DNA of 64,000 nt, from the NCBI GenBank assembly GCA_028583605.1, contig CM053329.1, positions 36,455,992-36,519,991 on the forward strand, given 5' to 3'. Under the pieces are notes generated by a model. The model did not search any database. It was given only the letters and a program-made list of their open reading frames with translations, and was not told the origin of the DNA. Source of the stretch: Dastarcus helophoroides. Taxonomy: Eukaryota > Arthropoda > Insecta > Coleoptera > Bothrideridae. Shown piece by piece: positions 54,770 to 64,000 of this stretch; the stretch's first letter is position 1, and each line of letters starts with the position of its first letter. The translations under genes and the position numbers were made by a program.

Positions 54770-56940
54770 TGCTTTTTTGATAAAATGTACATTTTCTCGA
54801 TTTCTTAGAGGGATGTTTCCAAATGAGTGGTACGTATATCCGCAGGGGTATGGGATGAGTTTGCGCGGGATACACGCTGCACCGGATGATTTCACATGAC
54901 AACAATTAATTGTTTGGTAAACGTAACAAAACTAAGTCAACGCGCTCGTCCAGCTTCAAAGAGTTAGTGCAGATTGCAGAATGATGTTTTGTTCAAATTC
55001 GTTGATACGTTCATTGTACCTTTCGATGTTTAGAGTGTCTTTAACTAATATATTGGCTGGCACGTTAGATAGCGCTACTTGACTGTTACATTAAAGGAAT
55101 TCTAAGTGCAAAAAATCTTGCAGGTTTTTATAGGCTACTGATCAAACATCAATCAAATCGCTTCTCTCATGAAATATCAAGTTTTGGAAAGAAATTCTGT
55201 CTTATTGGTCAAAACTTATGCCCTTAAAGACTTAAGATATTTAATGGACAACTGTATTGTACCATCGTTGGTTTTCAAAAACGTCCTCGTTTTATTTTAA
55301 TCTTTCAATTTATAAGCTTGAATATTAATGTTTCGCAGTTAAGAGATAATGGCGGGCCAAGCAACAATGATGGTTTTATTTTCGTTCAACGTATGATGAT
55401 TATAATTAGAGTTTTGCACGCACCATTCTCTGTATTATGTTTTAGCCAATAAATACGCCCAATATAAATGTCCAGATCTAGATAGGAGATGATTTAATTA
55501 CGCCATGCACCTGTTATCTAAAACTACACCTTGGGGCTACTGACAATACAAATATAAATCAGTTAATTGCTTGTCAACGAGATGTCGTTGCATAAATAGT
55601 GGCTGCAGAAGGGGAGCATAAAATTTCTATAAATATAAATCTAACCCATGGGTGCCCAGACTGGGGAACTTCTTCAGGCTTTGAAATTAATTGAAACGAA
55701 CAAACGCCCACTGCAATCTTTCGAATTTATTAATCAAAGATCGGCCACTTTTTTATATACGAGGACATAAATAAATATGGTGGTTCCACGAGATATTATC
55801 AAAAATCAACAAACGCCTTTATCCTTTTTCATTTTAATACATTATTTACTTCTGTCAGGTTGTTACCTTTTTAATTTTCCTTGTCTTCTAAATAAATAAC
55901 TAATGTTTTAATTTCAAGAAGCAAGCGTTTCGTAACTAGGAAAAAGAAAACAAACCCCGCCTGAAATTTTAATTTCAGACAACCCATCTTGCAGAGTTGT
56001 GTTCTCATTTAAAGTAAAAGCTAGTATGCATAATTTAGGATTATATCCTACTTTGCAGGATAACTCCACGCTCCTGGCTACTCCACAAAGTAGAATTTGT
56101 TGCAATTTCCTTATTCCAACTTACTTACCGAATTGTCTATGAGCAACATTTGTTTACAGCTTAAATTTAATGCGGATTCCCTCTTTCAATGTTATCTTTA
56201 TTCAGAATGTTAAAAAATCGATAAGGAGTCGTTGCTTTTGCAGTAAAAAAAAAACAACCGCTGAATTCTTTGTATATAAAATTACAAAAGCATCGCCTTC
56301 GGATTATAAAAGCTCTTTTTTTTGCACCTCAGTCTGCAGTCGCGTAAAAGAGCATAAATATGTCCGGCTATCTGTCAGTTAATTATGTGACCAAATCTTG
56401 CAAAAAATCACTTTGCCGGCCTTGTACTAGGATTACAGTAAGCCGTGCTGTCGTATAAAAATGAATGCGAAATTTACAACCGCAGCATATGCGCAGATAT
56501 CAAGATAATAAATTCGGATTTGCATTTGATAATCCTACGGTAATAAGATGGTTTTGAATATTTCGCCATCAAACAGGTTAAATAAAATCGATGATTTAAG
56601 TTGCAATTTATTTTTGCTCTTAAGAAGTATTAAATTTCGTTGATAAATATCGTCATGGGGCGGGAATGGCATTAAACAGTCAGAAATCGTGCCTTATGGT
56701 CGAAGTTTTCCTGAATAATATAAGTAAACGTAGTGTAGCGTTCTGAAAACCTACGCTGAATGCTTTCCTATTTTATTATGAAATGGGACCTTGCGAATAG
56801 AATCTGTATTATTAAAGACTAGTCTTTAAAATAGTACGACAAAAGTAGAACACTAGAAAATATTTGTTACTGCTTACTTAGCTTGCAATCAAAATTCGAC
56901 AAATTTTATCTACAAAGAAAAAAATTCAACTTACTATTGC
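54770..56940. other. ordinary-complexity island, no recognised gene
   Basis: 54925-55090 is related to 32330-32520 (see there). Perfect palindrome TTAAAGACTAGTCTTTAA at 56812-56829. Short frames at 55914-56105 (minus) and 56170-56382 (plus) are not recognised. Confidence 0.35.
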
Positions 56941-56944
56941 AATT

Positions 56945-57965
56945 TTTAAACTCTCAAATAGACGTTAGGAGGAAAAAAAGTAGCACGAAAATTTAAATTT
57001 ATTGAAATTTTTGGCCATTTTTGAGAATTTTCTAAATTTCTTCCAGAATTTCACTTTTTTTAAGAAAATTTTAATTTTTTCTTCAATAACGTGACCTATT
57101 CTGAAAAATTTAAATTTTTAAAAATTGTGACTACTGAAACGTTCGATCCTTTTGAAAATTTCGACTTTTTGTAAAACAACTTTATTAAAATAATTTTCCA
57201 AATTTCGTTTGTGTTTTTTTTAAATCTCCTATCTCCTATTTAAATAAATATTTGGAATTTGTTTGAAAATTTTGCCTTCTTTTAAATATTTCGATTAGCT
57301 ATTTTAAAAAAATTTACTACATTTGATAATATTTACTTTTTTTCAAAATTTCTTAGAAATTTTTTGATTTTCTTTCAATTCTACATTTCCCGGTTCCACT
57401 TTTTACAAAAAAAAACGATTTTTATAAAACTGTTCTCTTATTTTAAAAATGCAAACCCATTTTCAAAATTTCGACATTTTTGAAACTCGCCTTTTTTAAA
57501 TCTGAATTTTTTCAAAAATTTTGGCTTTCTCGAAATTTCAACTCTTTTGTAAATTGACTTTGTTGAAATATTCGACTTTTTTGAAAATTTTCATATCAGG
57601 TAATTGAAAATTGCGGCATTTTTGAAAATTTTGCCTGTTATTGAAAGTTTCGACTTCTTTTAAAATTTCGAGAATTCAAAACAATCGTTTTTTTTCAAAT
57701 TTTGCTTTTTTCTAGAAATTTAACCTATTTTGGAAGCTTCTGCAATTTTTTTGAGATTTAGACATTTCAAAATTTTTATTTTTATAAAATTGACACTTTT
57801 TGTGATATTTTAAGTTTCATATTTAAAAATTTCAATTTTTTTTACTTTGGGAAATTTTTTGAACAATTTGACAATTGCTTTTTGCAAAAATTCAACTTTT
57901 TGCAAATGTCGACGAAATTTATCAGAGAAAATAAAATTTTGAAAAAAAAAAAAGATTTTGATTTA
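56945..57965 (+). repeat. T-rich fuzzy satellite block
   Basis: TTTTGAAAATTTCGACTTTTT words; no long period found by eye. Confidence 0.6.
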
Positions 57966-58169
57966 CATTAGGATATTAGGAATGTGTTAAATTACACAAC
58001 ACATTACAGAAGGATCAACTGACATTAGTTACTAAATTTAACATACCTAAACGCATGTGAGTTCGAGGGCTTTTAATGGAATTTGCTAAGATGCAAATCC
58101 ATAACATAAGAATTATACACGTACAGTAAACCTTTGTAGCCTTTTAGGGTTGCATTGAACTACTGATTT

Positions 58170-58276
58170 GAGTATCTTTCTGAAGATGATAGCTTGGTTA
58201 TCGAAATGCGTTAGAGCAACCATTGTTGCGTTTTTTAATCTTTCTTGGTTTCAGGGGACAAGATTTGTATTTCAAA
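58170..58276 (+). mobile_element. minimal family B copy with 9-bp target duplication
   Basis: TACTGATTT lies at 58161-58169 and again at 58277-58285. The 107-bp element is only the hammerhead plus the TTTCTTGGTTTCAGGGGAC and AGATTTGTATTTCAAA 3' half. This defines the smallest unit that inserted as one piece. Confidence 0.8.
58175..58217 (+). ncRNA. hammerhead ribozyme (family B), intact core
   Basis: Core CTGAAGA at 58180-58186, extra U, stem II GATAGC/GTTATC with one G-U, GAA at 58203-58205, stem III ATG/CGT with one G-U, cleavage expected after U58212. Helix I CTTT/AGAG has one wobble. Confidence 0.7.
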
Positions 58277-59806
58277 TACTGATTTCAAGAAAAAGAAAAA
58301 TTTTGATAAAAAAATAAAACTTTTGGTAAACTGAAAACTGAAACTAAAAAATATTTGAGTGAAGAGCCAAATAAATAAAAACATTTTAAGAAAATGGACG
58401 AATTTGGAAAAACTAAATTAAAAAGAAATACTAAAAAGGGCGAAAATTTCAATACAAATTCAAATAATAAAAAAACATCAAATTTTTGGAAGTAAAGAAG
58501 AAAAAGAAGAATTGAGGATAAAAAATTTTTTAAAAAAGTTTCAATTTAGAGAAGGTACAATTATGAGAAAAATATTAGGTAACTTGGAAATAAAAAAAAA
58601 CACATACATTACAAAAGGAGGAGGATCTTAAAAAAAATGCAATAATTTTCAAAATACATTAAATTTTGAGTATTGAAGACCAATTTTGGGACAAAAATTT
58701 AAATTTAAATAAAAATTAATCACGAAGAAAATACTGAAATTAGGAGTTCGTTGAAGGTTGAAATTTATGATAAATTGATCAAGAAAAGTGCAGATTTTGA
58801 TAAATAGAGAAATATTGCAAATTTGAGAAAAAATCTGAGAATTTGAAAAGCAAATTAATTAAACTTAAGTCGAATTTTATGACTAAAATCAAACTAAAAT
58901 ATTTCGGGAGTTAAAATCGCAAAAAAATCAATTGTTAAAAAATTCCAATTTTGAGAAAACACGAAATTCGGGAATCCCTTTAAAGAAAAAGGCGAATGCT
59001 AAACAAGGTTGAATTTTACGGAAAATGCCAAATTTTTGAAAAGAAGAAAGTTCGAAGAAGGTTCAAAGAAGATCGAACTTGACCAAATTTTGAAAAAGAA
59101 AATTTAATTTCGTGAATAAAATCAAAGTTAAAGAAAAATACGATCGAGGAAAAACCGAAGATAGAAGAAAAATCAACGACTGAAGACGAATTTTTAGAAA
59201 TAAAGGCCACCATTTCGACAAAAGGATGAGTCATGAGAAAGGAGTCCAAATTTTCAGAGACCGAAGAGATTTAATTTTAAGACAAAAGTTGAAATTTATA
59301 GAAAATATCGGATTTGGGAAAAAATTAATTTTTAGGAATTTTTGGAAAAATTAGGAAATTTCAAAAGAACCGGCGAATATGAAAAATCAAAATGTTAAGA
59401 AAAATATCCATGTTTAGAGAAAAATTCGAAATTTAAAAGAAAATTGAACGTTTCTAGTCAAAGTAAATTTGAATTTTGGAAATAAAATTAAATTAAACAA
59501 ATCAAAGTTCAAGAAAATGAAAACTTCGAGGAAAAGACGAAATTAAAAAAATGGGTTAATTTTGAGAATAAATAGAAGTTTGGAGGAGAAGGCGAATTTA
59601 AAACATGTTGTATTTTAAAACAGTAACGAAAAAATTTTGAAATAAGGCAAATTTTGATAAAAAAAACACAAGGTTTCCAGAAAACGCATTTAAGAAGAAA
59701 GGATGACATTTCTCAGAAAAGCTTTAAGAAAAAATTTTTAGTTTTAACAACTAAAGTCGAACTTCTGGAGTAAGGTAAACTTGAAGAAAAATATAATTGA
59801 AATTTG

Positions 59807-59970
59807 AAAAAGAACAAAGGTTGTTTTAACGCGTTTCGACAGCCAAGCTATCATCTTCAGAGAGATACCAGGATCTCTTGTTGTGTTTTCTAATCTTTCT
59901 TGGTTTCAGAAGACAAGATTGTGTATTTTAAATTTTGAAGATAACTAGGGACCAGTACGTTCCACCAACA
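59807..59970 (-). mobile_element. family B PLE copy with hammerhead
   Basis: A minus-strand hammerhead at 59822-59866 has core CTGAAGA, stem II GATAGC/GCTGTC, GAA and stem III ACGCGT all intact, but helix I is mismatched (TCTCT against AAAAC). The copy continues to GTTTCAGAAGACAAGATTG and the cap ACCAGTACGTTCCACC. Confidence 0.7.
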
Positions 59971-60289
59971 TTTAAATTTGGCTAAAACGACAAATTATGA
60001 GATAGAAGTTAAAATTTGCAGAACAATAGAATGTTGAATTTCGAGATAAAGTTCGTTTCAGGAAAATTTTACGGAACGAGTATTGACAGAAATTGGGGTT
60101 AAAGAAATCTGATTTCTAGAAAAAGCTAAGTTTCAGATAAATTACAAAAATTCAAACAATAACGATAAATTCCAAGTCTAGATTTCCAAAAATAAATCAA
60201 AATTTTGAGAACATATCAAAATTTGGCCAAATGTCGAAATTTCCCAAGGAAAATCAAAGAAGATCCAATTTTGAACAAATTTTAAAAGT

Positions 60290-61760
60290 TAAACTGTTGA
60301 GGAAAAGTAAAAATTCAAGGAAAAATTTGACATTTCGAAAAGTAGAAAATGTCAAATTTTAAAAATAAAGTCAAACTTTCGAAAAAAATTTAAAATCTCG
60401 ATGAAAAATTTTGAAACAGAAAATATCGAATTCAAAGGTAATAAAAGTCAAAATTTCGCGTTTAAAAAATTATCGAAATTTTGAGTAAATTTACAGATTT
60501 TGAGGAGATGGGTTGAAATTTTGAGAAACGAGACGAATTTAAAAAAAGTCCGTATATAAAAAGCTAAATTTTAACATAACATAAGAAATTTTGTAAAAAA
60601 AGAAAGCCAAACTTCCAGAAAAAATCAAAATTTCTAAAAAAAAAGGTCAAAAGTTGGTGAAATGCAAAACAAGCGAGAGTCAAATAGAAAAATAGATCGA
60701 ATTTTGAGAAAGAAGTAAAATTTTAATGAAAAAGTAAACACTTAAGAATAATAATCGAAATTTTGAGTAGTCAAACTGTTTAGAAAATGTAAAAATTCAA
60801 GGAAAAAGTTGACATTTCGAAGAACAGAAAATATCTAATTTTAAAAATAAAGTCAAGAGAAATTTTGAATAAGTTTACAGATTTTTAGATGGGTTGAAAT
60901 TTTAAGAGTCGAATTGACAAAAAATTGTAAATAAAAAGCTAACTTTTAAAATAAGTTAAGAAATTTTGTAAAAAAACGGCGAATTTAAAAAAGAAATGCC
61001 AAATTTCGGAAAACAATCCAAATTTGGAAAAAAATTCGAAAGTTGGTGAAATGTAAAACGAACGAGAGTCAAATAGAAAAATGGGTTAAATTTTAAGAAC
61101 GAAGCAAAACTTTCATGAAAAAGTCAACACTCGAGAATAATAATCGAAATTTTGAGAAGTCAAACTGTTTAGAAAAAGTAAAAATTCAAGGAAAAAGTTG
61201 ACATTTCCAAAAACAGAAAATGTCGAATTTTAAAAATAAAGTCAAACTGGAAAAAAAATTCAAATCTCGATAAAAAATTCGAAATTTTGAAACAGAAAAT
61301 GTCAAATTCAAAGATAATAAAAGTCAAAATTTGGCGTCTAAAGAATTATTGAAATTTTGAGTAAATTTACAGGTTTTTAGGAAATGGGTTGAAATTTTGA
61401 GAAACTAGTCGAATTAAAGAAATTATATATAAAATCTAAATTTTGAGATAAGATAAGAAATGTTGTAAAAAAGCGACGGATTTAAAAAAGAAACGCCAAG
61501 CTTCCGGAAAAAATCAAAATTTTGAAAAAAAAAAGTCTCAAGTTGATTAAATGTAACAGGAGCAAGAGTCAAAAAGAAAAATGGATCCAATTTTGAGGAG
61601 GAAGTAAAACTTTCATGAAAAAGTAAACACTCAAGAATAACAATCGAAATTTTGAAAAGCAAAAAATGTCCAATTTTGACAATTGACAAATTGACTAATT
61701 GACAAATAGACAAATTCGCGAAAAATTACAGATTCTGTTGAAGAATTCAAAAAAAACTTC
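60290..61760 (-). repeat. diverged tandem array of about 380-500-bp units, three copies
   Basis: ATGGGTTGAAATTTTGAG variants fall at about 60509, 60890 and 61385. AATTCAAGGAAAAAGTTGAC and AACGAGAGTCAAATAGAAAA recur with similar order. Unit length varies through indels. Around 61676-61710 there is a local run of ATTGACAAATTGAC steps, about 9 bp each. Confidence 0.7.
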
Positions 61761-62899
61761 TCAACAAATATGTCGAATTTTGAGATAAATGTCAAAATTT
61801 CCCATTTAGAAAATATCAAAATTTTAAGTAAAATTTCCAAAAAAGTTTGAATTTTTCGATAAATATTAAAATATTTAAAATAAAATTATTTTATTAAAAT
61901 ACCTTCAAAATATAACAAAGAGTGTTCAAAACAAATCAACTTTTGGAAAAAAGACAACTCAAGAGAAGGTAACATTTTGGGAGAGATGCAAAAATTTCGA
62001 AAAAAAAAACAACTAAGGACACGAAATGACTAATTTTTTATCAGTAAAATTTAGAGAAAAAGTAGTCGAATTTTGGGAACTTAAAAGAAATGTATTTTCA
62101 GAAAAGTTGTACTTTGTGATTGAAGTCGAAATTTCGTGAAAAAGGAGAATTTTGAAACACGTTTCGAAATTTGCATTTAATAACAGTTCGTTACAAAAAC
62201 AGCCACGATTTTATAAAAAGTACAAAATTTTGAAGAACAATGACGGCAAGTTCTGAAAAGAAAGCTGAAAATTCTCGAAAAAATGGAACTTTCAAAAATT
62301 ACGGCAAAATTTAGAAAAAATTTGAAATTTCATAAAGAATATAAGTGTCTGAAAATATCAAATTTCAATATAATCAGATTTTGAGAAAAAAGTCGAATAT
62401 TTTACAAATTTGTATTTCAAAAAAGTCATTTCTCAGAAAAAAAGGATTTTTTTCAGAAAAAATACTAAATTTCTAAAAAATAAGACGACGAATTTTGAAT
62501 AAAAAAAAGTCGATACAGAGAACATACAAAAAGGTTGAGATTTCGAGAAAAAGTCAAAATTTCGAAAACGTTGAAATTTGCTAATGAAGGTTAGATTTTG
62601 AAGAATGAGAAAAAAATCGAATTCCGAGAATAAACTAAAATAAAAAATCGAAATGCGAGAAAAAAAACAGCTTTTTGAGAAAATGACGAAGTTCGACACA
62701 AAGGGAACATTTCAAGAGAAAGTTTCTAGAATAAAAAGTTTGAAAAGGAAAGAGAGGTGTCTCGAAAAAAGACCTCTAGGCTGAATATTATTTCTTCACC
62801 GCATGAAATGGAAAAAAAAAAGGTAAGAAAAGATAAAATTTTGTATAACTTGTTACAGTTGAAAAATAAACATAATTGTAATTTGTGGGGTCTGCTGGT

Positions 62900-64000
62900 T
62901 GCAAATATAACTTTAACCAAGCTGAGAAACTTTAGGTATTTGAAGACACTTCTTTAGCCAACAGTAACTAAAAATCGATATTTTTCAATACTTAACGAAT
63001 AATGAGGAAGCATTTGGTGGCATGAAGCACCCTAACGCTGGATAACCCAAGAAAAATGTTGCTTCGTTTTAAATCTTCATTGTTAGCTGCGTGTTAGAAA
63101 AACATGCAAAACCTTTTCTTACGTCTTGTATCTTACGAGTGCGGTAATAATATATTATGTCTCTGCCTTTAGTTACTGAAGCCCCACATGCATGAAATCT
63201 CTGGTCTCATGATGGGTTATTTCAGGAATGATATTTATTGTTCCTCGGGTTGCTATAAACCCATTAACTATGCAGTCTTCATTAAATGGCAAAGTGTGTA
63301 AATTCCTTTAAGGTAATTATATTATCGCTGTTAGATCTCTGCATATCCCACATACTAAATTATTTTTATTTTACCCCAAGCTGCCGCCATTTATTAGAGA
63401 GAGCTAACACGCTGCATGCATTAATGTCAACTTTAGCATACGTAAGTACTTCAACTTCAACTAGGGGCAGATAACACGCTTCACTTATTGTTCTTATGAA
63501 CTAAAAATGCCCCAGTATGATAAATTACCCAGAACAATCGACCATTAGCGAAATATTTTAATTGGAGAGATGTGAAAAAAATATGTTACTTTCAAAACAG
63601 TTACTAATTACGGCATCTATCAAATAGAGGACCCCTGGGATCTCGATGAATTGGACTTCCAACAGTTTGCTGCGGTGTCCTACTCATCCCGACAGAGAGG
63701 CCGAAGATAAGAGAAAAAATAAAACATTAGATGAAAATCAAACATACATATACATATACTCGTATATCTGGATGGGGCGTGACGGTTAATTATTTAAGAG
63801 ACACGTTTTAAATTATCTTTATTCAGGAGTGAATCCAGCTAAATTGCTTTGTGTGTGGTCTTAATAAATTTCTTTTATTTTTTGTTACCCCGAAATTATA
63901 ATTATTATCTAATTGCTTTATATCCGATTGCCTCCAAATTAATAACTACCGTGTGTGCTTTTGTTTACCAATAAAACAATCAACTCGAAATGTATGTGAA
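62900..64000. other. ordinary-complexity island, no recognised gene
   Basis: Contains a short CATATACATATACT purine-pyrimidine run near 63745. No gene seen up to the window end. Confidence 0.35.

Larger units (their letters stand above)
58285..62760 (-). repeat. A-rich fuzzy satellite block
   Basis: GAAAAAGTAAAAATTCAAGG-type words. Interrupted by a family-B copy and containing the array at 60290-61760. Confidence 0.7.

Overview
The window looks like AT-rich, repeat-packed animal nuclear DNA, most likely arthropod. It carries eukaryotic transposon families throughout: Penelope-like elements, non-LTR and gypsy-type retrotransposons, hAT, pogo, a tRNA-derived SINE and long-inverted-repeat elements. 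There are no bacterial operons, ribosome binding sites or dense coding regions. No complete host gene was recognised. I did not identify the species. Family calls rest on motif recognition by eye, without a database search.

About half of the window is a fuzzy satellite built from short degenerate words such as TTTTGAAAATTTCGAC. It lies in large blocks that are T-rich on the + strand (about 1-1440, 2530-2810, 3200-3540, 16.2-21.0 kb, 24.4-30.4 kb, 41.7-42.1 kb, 56.9-58.0 kb) or the same words inverted, A-rich on the + strand (about 8.2-12.3, 30.4-30.8, 32.7-33.65, 47.4-47.9, 49.5-54.8, 58.3-62.8 kb). Longer tandem units have arisen inside these blocks: about 675 bp at 8.7-10.7 kb, 239 bp at 11.45-11.93 kb, about 270 bp (partly paired as 540) at 17.8-19.95 kb, 513-560 bp at 25.5-28.8 kb, 510-536 bp at 51.6-53.8 kb, and about 380-500 bp at 60.3-61.8 kb. 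Phenylalanine- or lysine-rich ORFs in these blocks are composition artefacts.

The most striking content is a set of Penelope-like retroelement (PLE) derivatives carrying hammerhead ribozyme folds. Family A (4955-5460, 7186-7460, 15478-15780) has a pseudo-LTR with a well-formed type I hammerhead at 5099-5155, and a broken GIY-YIG endonuclease frame lies just downstream at 5822-6051. Family B is a short element with a second hammerhead design (best at 6479-6521, 40199-40240 and 58175-58217) followed by a terminal hairpin sequence. More than twenty full, partial or inverted copies occur. Four or five have visible target-site duplications; the clearest are 15 bp around 6052-6576, 11 bp around 39766-40320 and 9 bp around 58170-58276. 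One family-B element sits inside the family-A GIY-YIG frame. Hairpin pieces of family B are embedded once per unit in the 25.5-28.8 kb array.

Other mobile DNA: a hAT-like non-autonomous element at 1880-2500 with an 8-bp target duplication, two further hAT ends (1515-1567, 12725-12812), a solo LTR with its own TATA/initiator promoter (15840-16168), a long-TIR element at 35940-37311, two tRNA-derived SINE copies (40359-40700), a pogo/Tigger-like element with a transposase tail (40702-41465), and a broken LINE (42770-46250, minus strand). The LINE is split by a second long-TIR element (43122-44959) that carries a frameshifted protein-coding fragment. A gypsy-type gag-protease remnant follows at 46288-47260. 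Islands of ordinary-complexity DNA (3.5-4.9, 7.5-8.2, 12.8-14.5, 22.1-24.3, 31.2-32.6, 33.9-35.1, 37.3-39.75, 47.9-49.5, 54.8-56.9 and 62.9-64 kb) separate these. They look intronic or intergenic; 38956-39077 and 17534-17740 are the only tentative host-exon candidates.
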